Part shown: positions 33,571 to 43,976 of the stretch, in pieces
Layout: each line of letters begins with the position of its first letter
How positions within the stretch are numbered: position 1 is the first letter of the stretch
Assembly (NCBI GenBank): GCA_916048095.2
Contig: OU696570.1
Location: forward strand, 4,456,518 to 4,520,517
DNA: 64,000 nucleotides
Reading direction: 5' to 3'
Source: Sacculina carcini
Taxonomy: Eukaryota; Arthropoda; Thecostraca; Sacculinidae
Program-made: the position numbers and the translations under genes
The notes under the pieces: model-generated
What the model saw: the letters and a program-made list of their open reading frames with translations, nothing else
What the model was told of the DNA's origin: nothing
Database searches by the model: none

Positions 33571-33946
33571 TGTATTATGTTTATTGTGTATTGCATGGTA
33601 GTATATTTTGTACTATATATAATTGTGCGTGCGTGCATGTGTATTTGTGTGCGTACGTGGGAGTATGATTTTGTGTACGTTTTTGTATGCGCGCGCGGAG
33701 GTAGCTGCGTTGCATAAGCGCGAGCTATGAGTGCATGCATGCGCGGATAGTATCCGCCCGGAGTCAACGGTCGCTCGTGCATGTTGGGCAGTGCGTTACT
33801 GGTGAAGTGAGAGAGTGGTGTTTGTGCGGTGGCTAAGAGTGTTGTTCGGTGGAGAGAGTAGTATTTAGTGCATTGTGTTGCGGTGTGATCGTGTGGAATT
33901 GTGCTTTCTTGTTCTTTTTTATTTTGTGTGCTTACATTCAAATACA
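33571..33946 (+). repeat. 3' LTR of G3
   Basis: TGTATTATGTTTATTG...CAAATACA, preceded by AGGGGGGTA. Confidence 0.85.
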
Positions 33947-34138
33947 GGCACTTATTGACTATCGCGTCTGCTTAATTATTAATTCTACCCTTAGTCTTCG
34001 TAAGCCCTCATATTTATTCGATCTTCTGTCTTTTAAAAAATCTACTCGTACACTTAGGTCATCTGATGATTCACGTCTCTTACTGGAGCCTGCTTTTCCT
34101 TCTAGACATTACTGATTACCATGATCCACCCTACTAAA
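33947..34138 (+). pseudogene. L2-like LINE ORF2, last fragment
   Basis: ALIDYRVCLIINSTLSLRKP then SYLFDLLSFKK and EPAFPSRHY complete the sequence started at 5.3 kb. A stop follows and the similarity ends before element D. Confidence 0.8.
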
Positions 34139-34143
34139 CCGAC

Positions 34144-34437
34144 TGTAGCAAAAACAAAAATGTAAATTATATTACAGACAGGCGCGCGTGGGCATCACCA
34201 CCCCACGCGCGCCTACAAGACGTCACACCACAATCGCACCACCAACAAGACTCTCAGCTCACCGTCACACACGGGAGCACAAACGGACACACACACACGC
34301 ACAGTCCTCACGCACACCGCCACAACCAATCAGCGGCGAGCCGGTCAATCGCTCGCCGCCGCGGGGCATGCACACTTCATGAAACGCATACATACAAACA
34401 CATCACCAAACAACGCAAACACGAACACAAACGCGAA

Positions 34438-34526
<89 letters not shown>

Positions 34527-34581
34527 CACAGACACTCCAACGCGCTCACACACTCTCTCTCTCGCTCACAATCACACCACA
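34144..34581 (-). repeat. 3' LTR of element D
   Basis: Minus strand TGTGGTGTGATTGTGAGC...TTTGCTACA equivalent; (CA)n at 34440-34521. Confidence 0.9.
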
Positions 34582-35262
34582 CCTCCACCTGTTTTTACAG
34601 AAACATGAACTATAGAGCATACAATAAAAAAACGCATAACAAACAAACAAAAACAATCAAACCCGACGACGGCCTCCACCAGACGCACACACCTTGGCTG
34701 CGGCGAAGCGCAACACGGCAGGCCCCAGCATCCTCCACGCTCCCGCCTCCGCCCGTGCTCTTCAGTGCTCCGCCGCAGCCTGCCGTCCTCTTCATCACCG
34801 GCTGCCGCGACAGGGCACAACACCTTGACCCCAGCATCCACCATGCTTCCGTCGACACCGGTGCTCTTCAGCACCCTACCGCGACAGCCGTAACGTCACC
34901 GCACATGCAGGCCACGCCGTCGTCTCAACTCCTTCGTTTTCTCCTACGGCTTCAGCAGCTCCTTTCTCTCACATGCCCTCCAGCACCAGCAGCCTCCACC
35001 AGCGACCTTCTATCTGCCCGGCGACAAGTCCAACACCAGTGCAGGTGGGACGACGAGCAACCCTCGGCCACAGCTCCCCCGCAGCTTCCTGCCGGCACCA
35101 TGCTCTCCTGCCGTCCCCCTGCACACCAGCCTGACACGCCGCCGAGCACCTCCACCACGTCCTCCAGGCCGCTGCAAATACTGGAGGGTACTATCTCCGC
35201 TGCTGAAGCCGGGTCGCAGATAAACAATATTTCCAAATAAAAGACAAAAGGCCGAAATAGCT

Positions 35263-35717
<455 letters not shown>

Positions 35718-35722
35718 CCGAC

Positions 35723-36640
35723 TTAAATTTTAATATCAAATAAGATTAGACGATAGAGTTTATAGAAAGCCCTTTACAATTGAAATAAATTGAACAAAAA
35801 TAACAATCAAATATGAGTACAATGTACCGCGGATATGAGAGAGTCTTAACTGGAAAAGTCTTATATTTTGGTTTTCATATATCTGTGGTACACTGTAATT
35901 AACGTTTAACTACCTTCAGATTCAAATGAATTGGCATGTGTTTAGGACAATAAAGCTTTATTTTCCTTGATAAGAAAGTGCAATGTCCATGATTATTATA
36001 TAGGGGAGGGGGGATACGGGGGACCTGACATATTTGTATGGGGGTTGAAGCCCCACTTGGCGCCGCCACAGCACAAACAGATCTGAAGAGCAGCACAAAC
36101 AAACACTTTTCTGGATTGATCGGGATAATGACAAAATTAAGTGATATATGTACATTTGTATGGGTATGTACATTTTACCATTCTATGTGTGTTTGTATTT
36201 CAATACTATTGTTGTTTTTGATTTGTGTTTTGGGGTGCACCGGCCTCTAGGACCATACGGCACCCCTATTTCAATACTAGCTAATGTTTGCATGTGTGCG
36301 CAAGCTGTTTGCATGCGTATATTGTGCTCAACTGGTTCCATAGTTACAAGAGATGTTGTGTGCTCACCTGGTCATAGTTTGTTGTCCAACTAGAAGGGAA
36401 AAAGTATTATTAGGTCTGTATTGTTTGGATCCATATGACGTTTAACTTTCGTCCATACCCGGAGAGGGAGAAGGCACGTATTATGATGATGTTTCGAAAA
36501 GTGGTGAGACTTCACATTTAGATATATTTCAGATTTAGATGGCACTAATTGTAAAAATCATATCATTTATTATTTTAATTTAAATTTTCCCGGATGTGAT
36601 GCATTTTGTTCAATAATCACTAGAATTATTTCTTGCTAGA
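35723..36640. other. AT-rich stretch with inverted repeats
   Basis: No gene. An imperfect inverted repeat pairs about 35818-35842 (TACAATGTACCGCGGATATG) with 35875-35899. A hairpin GGGGTGC...GCACCCC lies near 36232-36266 and is flanked by direct repeats of TTTCAATACTA (about 36198 and 36270), which could be a small MITE. Confidence 0.4.
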
Positions 36641-37263
36641 AGTAGTGTTTCAATTTGATAACTATTTTATCCTCCAATTGCAATTTGTAATGGAAATCGG
36701 ACGTGGCGGTAGCGATGAGTCGATCAGTGAACGGAGGCGGGGCTTATATCTCGTGTTTGTGTATCGTTGCATGTGTGAGTGTGTATGTTTGTGTGCGTGT
36801 GAGTGCGCAGGCGTCAACGACGTAAGCAGCGCGCTGTGATCTGATTGGTGGATTCGAAGTTCTGTAAACGAACGGCCGTTAACGGCGGTCGATTCGAATA
36901 TGTGACATGCACTGTGAATGTGGGGCAGTGGGTTGTGAGAGAGTGTGCGGTTCGGTGGCCCTGCAGTGCACTGTGTTGGATGAGCTTTTCCTTGGTGTTG
37001 CGGTGCACAGCGATAAGTGCATATTTATTTTGTGTTGCGGTGCACAGTGATAAGTGCATATTTATTTTGTGTTGCGGTGTACAGTGATAAGTGTATGGTA
37101 ATTTTGTGCTGCGGTGCGCAGTGATAAGTGTGGTCTGCTTGTGCTACGGTATATTGTGTTTGGCGCCGTCTTGGACTGCGTCGTTGGCTCACTGAAAGTC
37201 AGTGCGGATTCAGCTGTGATCATTCAATAAATCATCATTCATAAAGATCAAAAAATCATTAGA
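36641..37263. other. Non-coding sequence upstream of a LINE
   Basis: Contains the palindrome GCCGTTAACGGC (36875-36886) between two GATTCGAA copies, and the 37-bp repeats listed separately. It may be a LINE 5' region or a lone LTR; I cannot decide. Confidence 0.35.
36995..37142 (+). repeat. 37-bp tandem repeat, four copies
   Basis: Units start GTGTTGCGGTGCACAG at 36995, 37032, 37069 and (GTGCTGCGG variant) 37106. Spacing is exactly 37 bp, with divergence growing downstream. Confidence 0.88.
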
Positions 37264-38942
37264 TTGCATGGTTGTATCCAGGTTACGGACAACAAAAGAT
37301 ATGCCAGTATTACACATGACTGTTTTCAGAGCCTCACTTGTTTCAAGCCAATTGATTACAACTCCTGTCTGCAACTAGTCAACAACACTAGTACTAGTAC
37401 ACTAGTCAATCTGACTAGTACACTAGTCAATCTCTTGGATCCGATTAAATATAGCCGTATCAAATCGTTTGTAGTGCTCATTGTGCCGTTTATTGTCTAT
37501 CTTGTAAATACCAGCTTTGTTCATAATAAGTTTTTAGCATCGAAAGAAGCAATTATTACTCCTATTTTGAAAAGAACTAGACTGGACGCGAAGTGTCTGA
37601 ACAATTATAGGCCTGTGTCGCAAATTCCATGGGTATCAAAGCTCCTTGAATCGGCTATGTATGAGCAGTTGTCTTCCTTCCTGGAAGAAAATCATCTGTT
37701 TCTACCTCAGCAATCAGGGTTCAGAAAACATCACTCGTGTGCCACCTCGTTGTTGTTTACATACAATTACTCCCTGTCTGCGCTCCTACGTGGCCAGAAT
37801 GTTATTCTTATGCAGCTTGATTTTTCGTCGGCTTTTGATACTGTGAGCCACGAAATATTGCTGTAAGATTTATCAAACTGCGGTATATCTGGAGGTACAC
37901 TCTCGCTTCCTCGAGATTACCTCAAAGATCGCAAACAATTATTGTGAATGCAGCCCAGAGCCAGAGTTTCCTTCTGATGTCTGGTGTTCCGCAGTGCTCA
38001 GTTCTTGGTCCCCTTCTTTATAATGCGTATATATTATCAATAAAACAAGTTCTCGAGAGATATAATGTGCAATACCAGATTTCCGCTGATGATATCCTTG
38101 TATATTTTGAATTTGACGATCATCAACAAGCTCATTCAGGTGTCAGCAAAATACTGCATGGCAAAAAAACCTGGGCAGCGACCAAATGCCTGAAATTGAA
38201 CAAGGAAAAGACGAAATTCATGGTTTTAACAAAAAACGAGCTGGCAATCCCCGCTAGTAATGACTTTGATGTTGTACATAAAAGCAGACTTCTGGGTGTT
38301 ACAATTGATAGTCGCCTCACGTTTGAGGCTCATGTGTCTGAACTTGTGAGAACCTGTAATTATCATATGCGCCGTGTGTATTTTATATGGAAGAATTTAA
38401 CTATTGGAGCCACTAAAAAACTTGTAGATTCTCTTATCATATCTAGACTGCAATATTGTTCTGTTTTGTTCCTCAATTTCAACCACCGTATTCTACGGAA
38501 ACTTCAGAGCATTGTAAATAAAACCTGTCGCCTTATATTCAATGTCCCTAGACGAACTTCTGTAGTGGAATATCTTATCACACTAGCTTGGCTACCAGTC
38601 AAGGCTGACATTGAATACAACCTACTGTGTATGGTACATTCTGTCCTTGTATAGGAATCACCGCTTTATCTAAGAAATATGTTGTCTTATAAACAAGTTT
38701 CTGTAGATTATGATTTTCGTCGAAACCATCAGTATCTACTTCATGAGGCAGCGTTTCCCACCCGCCACACCCATGATAATCGATGTTTTAGTTACATGGC
38801 TCCCAGATTATATAACAAATTACCACCCTCTATACGATCGTCCCGATCTGTGGGTGTCTTCAAGAACAGGCTGAAAAAACACTTGCTTCAACAATCTTAT
38901 GATCGGGTAAATTCCTGCATAAAGCCGGAGTATTCGCTGTGA
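37264..38942 (+). pseudogene. L2/CR1-like LINE RT, divergent family
   Basis: Three frames: 37264-37866 (NNYRPVSQIPWVSKLLESAM, LPQQSGFRKHHSC, FSSAFDTVSHEILL), 37944-38654 (SGVPQCSVLGPLLYNAY, then ISADDILVYF at the catalytic site, LKLNKEKTKF, LGVTIDSRLTFE) and 38679-38942 (MAPRLYNKLPPSIR, VFKNRLKKHLL). The core is complete but carries stops at 37866 and 38654, and the usual Phe before ADD is Ser. No endonuclease is seen upstream. It is clearly distinct in sequence from the other L2-like copies here. Confidence 0.85.
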
Positions 38943-39054
38943 GTGAAATCATTTTGAATGTGTATGTTACAATTGTTGTAAATAATTACTATCATTCTAT
39001 ATAACTTGAATTGTCGGATTCGATGCATGTGTATTGCCTTGCTCTTGTGTGTTA

Positions 39055-41032
39055 AAGTCTTCCGTTCAACTAATACTCGCTGTCCTTGGTTTGACTCTGA
39101 TATTAAAAACTCTAAAATCTCCCTTCGTCGTCTTGAGCGTCAATGGTGCCGTCTCAAGACTGACTCTTCTTGGCTAACTTTCTGTTCTGCTCGTCGGCAT
39201 CATCATCTTCTCTGTGATTCCGCCAAAAAATCTTACTATAATTCTAAAATATCTTCCTGTCTCAATTCTAAGAAACTTTGGAAGCTTTTTGACAGTGTTT
39301 TAGGTGAATTCCGTTGTCTTGTTTTCCCAGATTCTGCCTCTAATCAGTTGCCTTCTTTATTTATGAATTTCTTCCAGTCTAAAATCGATAAAATTCGCTG
39401 CTTGTTCCCTGTTGCTCTACCATTATCCTCTCCGCCCTTACCCTCCTCTGTTTTGCACTCTTTTACTTCAGTTACCCTTTCTGATTGTAGGACTATTTTA
39501 AGACGTGTTCATATTCATTCTTCATCTCTCGATCCCATTGATCTTTCCAGGATTCCTCACTCCATTGATTTATTCTTCCTTTCTTAGCTAATTTCATCAA
39601 TGGTTCTTTCAATCTTGGGGAATTTCTTGCATCTAAAACTGCCAGTATTCTCCCTATACTTAAAATATCTGATTTAGATGCTAACACGCTCTCTAACTAT
39701 CGACCAATCTCTAGAATTCCTTGGCTGTCTAAAGTTCTTGAAATGGCTGCCTACATACAGATATCTGAATATCTTGAATTTAACAATTTGTTTCTTCCTG
39801 AGCAGTCTGGCTTCCGGCACTTTCATTCTACAGAAACTTCTCTAATTTTTCTCTATGATTCTATTCTCAAATCTAATCTCTCTGGTAATGATGTTCTACT
39901 TATACAACTAGACTTCTCTGCTGCATTTGACACTGTTAATCATTTGCTTCTTATTGATACTCTGTTAGACTTAGGCATTAGCGACACAGCTCTCTCTTTC
40001 ATTCGCTCTTATCTTTCTGATAGACTTCAGTTTGTTTCTACCTCTGCTGATTCTTGTAGTGACGCTTGCCCACTAACTTGTGGTGTACCTCAAGGCTCTG
40101 TCTTAGGTCCTCTCCTCTTCAATATGTATCTTACCTCTGTAGGGAAAGTTCATCGTCGTCACGATGTGTCCTTCCAAATATTCGCTGACGACATTCAAAT
40201 CCTTCTCTCGTCTGAGTCTATTTCTCACTCTTCAGTCAGTACCATCCTATTTGATATAGATAGATGGGCGTTCACTCGTCATCTCAAACTTAATCCTGAT
40301 AAGACTAAGAATATTCTCTTTCCATCTTCTAATAGTACTACTTCATTTAGTATACCTCTATCCTGCTCTGTACGTAGTCTTAGTATCCTACTCGATAGCT
40401 CTCTTTCTTTGGATCCACACATCTCTGACATTATCAGTGGATGTAACTTTCAACTAAGGCGTATCTATTCCATTCGTAGATATATAACTATCTCTGCTGC
40501 GTTCAAGTCAGCTAATTCATTCATCTTTAGTAAAATTCAGTACTGCTGTTCTCTTCTACTATCTCTCAACCACCGCCAGCTTAGGATTCTTCATTCTATT
40601 ATTAATAAAGCTTGTCGTATGATATTTAATCTTCCTTCGGGTTCTCATGTCTCTTCTTCTTTACAAAAACTTAGGTTACTTCCCATTAAGGCTCTTGTTG
40701 ATTATCGTATTTGTTTAATTATTCATTCAGCTCTTCATCTTCGTAAGCCTGCGTATCTGTTTGACCTCCTCTCTTATAAAACCTCACCTCTTTCTCTTAG
40801 GTCTTCTAACGATCTTTTTCTTTTAGTTGAACCTTCCTTTCCTTCTAGGCATTCTCACTACAATCATTGTTTCTCTATCTTAGGACCTCGTATCTACAAT
40901 AGGCTATCTCCCTCAATACGCTCAATCAAATCTCTATCTCTTCTCAAAATACATACTAAAAATATATTTCTCACTAAGTCTTCTTACTGTCTTAATAATA
41001 TTGTATATATTAGTACTGAATATAAGGTCTGA
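39055..41032 (+). pseudogene. L2-like LINE, 5'-truncated, long RT
   Basis: It starts inside the linker after the endonuclease (CPWFDSDIKNSKISLRRLER, 39080), broken near 39587, then opens for 429 codons from 39743 to 41032: MAAYIQISEYLEF, LPEQSGFRHFHSTETS, FSAAFDTVNH, GVPQGSVLGPLLFNMY, FADDIQILLSS, LKLNPDKTKN, and GPRIYNRLSPSIRSI at the end. The Met at 39743 is internal to the domain. RT motifs are intact from fingers to thumb. Its 3' UTR and tail hairpin follow. Confidence 0.88.
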
Positions 41033-41694
41033 TTTTTTCCTAATTCTGTCTTCTATGTGTATGTGCTTCATGCGCGTGTTTTCCGTTCTTGTGTATGTAT
41101 GTTTCTCCATTGTGTGCTGTCTGTGTGTTGTTGTGTTGAGCTCTGTTATCTGTGTTTGTGTGTTGTGTTGTGTTCTCTGTCTATTTGTTTGAGTGTATGT
41201 CTTTGTGTGTCTGTTATGTTGTGTTATCTGGTTTGCATTTGTGTGTCCATTGTGTTGTGATTTGTCAATCTGAGTGTATGTCGTTGTATGCTTGCTGTGT
41301 TGTTATAATGTGTTGTATGTTGTGTTGTGCTATCTTATTCAATATGTATGTTTGTGTGCGTGTGTATTTTTGTGCTTCTGAGTATGTTAACGTGAGTGTA
41401 TGTTTGTGTTTGTGCGTATATGTACTTGTCTGTTTTGTGTGTGTGTGTGTATGTAGGTGAGTGTATGTTTGTGTTTGTGCGTATATGTACTTGTCGGTTT
41501 TGTGTGTGTGTGTGTGTGTATATGTAGGTGAGTGTGTGTGTTCGTGATTGTTGTATGTGTATTACTCTTGTGCTTGAGTGTGTGTGTGTGCGTTTGTGTG
41601 TGTGTGTGTGAGAGAGAGAGCGCTTTTGAGACCCTCGGGTGAAAAGCGCGATATAAATGTCCTAATGTGATGTAATGTGCGTGTGTGTGTTTCA
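41033..41694 (+). other. L2-like 3' UTR with tail hairpin
   Basis: TG-rich non-coding sequence ending in the hairpin GCGCTTTT / AAAAGCGC (41620-41649, loop GAGACCCTCGGGTG) followed by GATATAAATGT and TAATG-type repeats. The same tail is found in reverse at 23665-23694. Confidence 0.75.
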
Positions 41695-41931
41695 GCGCCC
41701 TAGAGACCCTCTAGGTGTAGGGCGCTATATAAATATTTACCTAATGTAATGTAATGTGTGTGTGTGTGTGTGTTTCAGCGCCCTAGAGACCCTTTAGGTG
41801 TAGGGCGCTATATAAATATCTACCTAATGTAATGTAATGTGTGTGTGTGTGTGTGTGTTTCAGCGCCCTAGAGACCCTCTAGGTGTAGGGCGCTATATAA
41901 ATATCTACCTAATGTAATGTAATGTGTGTGT

Positions 41932-41969
<38 letters not shown>

Positions 41970-42132
41970 CAGCGCCCTAGAGACCCTCTAGGTGTAGGGC
42001 GCTATATAAATATCTACCTAATGTAATGTAATGTGTGTGTGTGTGTATTTCAGCGCCCTAGAGACCCTCTAGGTGTAGGGCGCTATATAAATATCTACCT
42101 AATGTAATGTAATGTGTGTGTGTGTGTGTGTG
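41695..42132 (+). repeat. Tandem array of five L2-like 3' tails
   Basis: Five hairpins GCGCCCTA / TAGGGCGC (starts 41695, 41778, 41863, 41972, 42053), each followed by TATATAAATATCTACCTAATG, AATG repeats, a (TG)n run and TTTCA. Spacing is 81-109 bp, varying with TG length. Confidence 0.9.
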
Positions 42133-42179
42133 ACACAAACAAATATATTTACAAACGCGTACACATATTCACAATACTA

Positions 42180-43187
42180 CTATAAAACAATGGAGGCGGC
42201 GTTGCCACGAATGACGGCCAGGCTTATTCGCTGCCGAAGCCAGGCCGTCTCTCGCGGCTCCCCTGAACGCTCGCTGATTCTGTCGCCCAGGAGCTTCACG
42301 AAGTCGTCCAGGGATGCCCCCATCACGCCGGTGGTCTCGATGGCCAGCGGCACGAAATCGTACCGCTGGCACAGTTCTGGGTAGCGCCGCCGCTTTCGGA
42401 CTTCCGCCGCCTGCGCTGCTGCCCCGGGAGTGACCGCGCCGTCCGGCAGATGTGTGTCGCAGAACGTGTTGACGCAGGTCACATCCCAGAGCAGCGACTT
42501 TCCGTGTCGCACCGGGAACACGGTGATTCCGTCCGGTCGGCGGCCGTCGCCGCGGTCCAGGCCTCGTGGCTCCAGCACCGCGGCGATCCCTGCCGACGCC
42601 AAACTGCGGCGAATGATGCTGTTCAGCGCCGTGTGGCGTGGCAGGCGGCCGGCACTGCGACTGCAGGAGAGGCTATGGTGGCCCCACCTGTCAGTTTTGG
42701 CACCGCAGCGACACCTGTGCGGTTCCTGCACTGCGGCACCGAGTCGCAACGGCACGCCGACTCGGACGGCTTCGTCTGACAGCAGCAGGCCGAGGCAGGC
42801 GACAGGCAGCGCTGACAGTCAAGCGCCACTGTGAGGAGCGGCCGCGGCCAGGAGACGGGCTGGGCACAGCTGGTTCGCGCTTGCGAGGAGATGTTGTTGG
42901 CGGACGGAGGAAGATCGGTCGTCTAGGTGGCGATGGTGCAGTGGCTCGCTCGTGCTGAAGTCCGGGCACATGGTGTCCACGAACTCCTCGATGGCTGCCA
43001 CCAGAGAGCAGGGTCTGTCACCGCTTGTGCGGTGGTTAATGAGACAGACAAAGTCTCTGGTAGCTTCCAGCGAGGCGATGTGGGCAGGTAGTGCCACGTC
43101 GCTCAGCCATCTGGCTCCGATACCTCCGTGGCGGACCGGAAGAGAAGCCTGCAGCCACTGTGCGTCAACATGGCGACATTGCAGCAA
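42180..43187 (-). pseudogene. RLE LINE C-terminus, endonuclease domain
   Basis: Frame shared by 43187-42819 and 42755-42180 with one stop between them. It begins LPVRHGGIGARWLSDVALPA, the usual post-RT region. The endonuclease domain has the knuckle CRCGAKTDRWGHHSLSC (CXCX7HX5C) and then the PD-(D/E)XK residues: RPDGITVFP, LLWDVTCVNTF and FVPLAIETTGV. This domain nicks target DNA in R2-like LINEs and is often site-specific. Confidence 0.85.
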
Positions 43188-43960
43188 TCGCTGATGGCCG
43201 ATCTCAGCTGCTCGTCGATGTCACCCATTTGTTCGCGGGCCTGGTACACCGGCACTGCTCTCAGTAGGTATATTGCCCGCGGAACCGATGCGTACCTGCT
43301 GAGAAAAAACAGCGCCGGGTGCGAGCCGATGTTGACTGAGCGCTGGATCAGCAGGGACGTTTGTCCCTCGATACTGCTGAGCGCCTCTGCAATGCCGCCC
43401 GTCTGCACTGGTGCGCCGAGCAGATGGAGGTCGGAGAGCTACGTGACTGTGGCCGAGGCAAGCAGTGATGTGGCGGCCGCGTTCGAGTCTTCGGTATCTG
43501 CTGGTCGTGTGTCGGTGGCTGGACCCAGACTGACAACTTCGCATCTGCCGGTGTTTAGCTCGAGGCCGATGCTGCCGAGGGCCGGGATTAGGCGACTGAC
43601 GTCTGCAAGCACCACTTCCCTGGGGCCTGCCAGTGTGGCGTCGTCCAGGTACCACAGGTTCAATGACGACTGGAGAGACTGGGCCACTGGGTCGACGGCG
43701 AGGGCGAACAAGATGGGCCCGAGCGGGTCTCCTTGCTGTACGCCGCGACAGGACCAGATTCGCTTGGTGCCGTGGTACAGTGGGGTTGGCTGGCCGTACG
43801 CCTGCTGGACGAGCGGCAATGCTGCGGGGAAACGACGGGCGACTTCGTCGAGCAGCGCGCGCCGACTGATGGTGTTGAAGGCGTTGGTCATATCCAGCTT
43901 CAGCAGAATGTGACCATGCCGACCGTTAGCCTCATTGACGAAAGCGCGCGTGGCGTGCAC
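43103..43960 (-). pseudogene. RLE LINE reverse transcriptase core
   Basis: Palm motifs: HILLKLDMTNAFNTISRRAL, GVQQGDPLGPILFALAVDPV and catalytic WYLDDATLAGP (near 43650), then GLELNTGRCEVV. The frame is -1/+2 relative to the N-terminal ORF. One stop near 43438 interrupts it before the thumb region PALFFLSRYASVPRAIYLLR. Confidence 0.87.
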
Positions 43961-43976
43961 GGCCGCTGTGCTAATA

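Larger units (their letters stand above)
29579..33946 (+). mobile_element. LTR retrotransposon G3, degenerate
   Basis: + strand, same lineage as C and E2. LTRs are 29579-29954 and about 33571-33946. The flanks CGCAC (29574-29578) and GGCAC (33947-33951) are a 4/5 target duplication inside the L2 RT. The PBS is the complement of tRNA-Ile nt 1-12. The PPT is AGGGGGGTA before the 3' LTR. Gag is open; pol has several stops and frame changes. Confidence 0.9.

Noticed and set aside
36700..37220. Solo LTR
   Set aside because: No second copy, no clear TG...CA ends and no target duplication could be seen.
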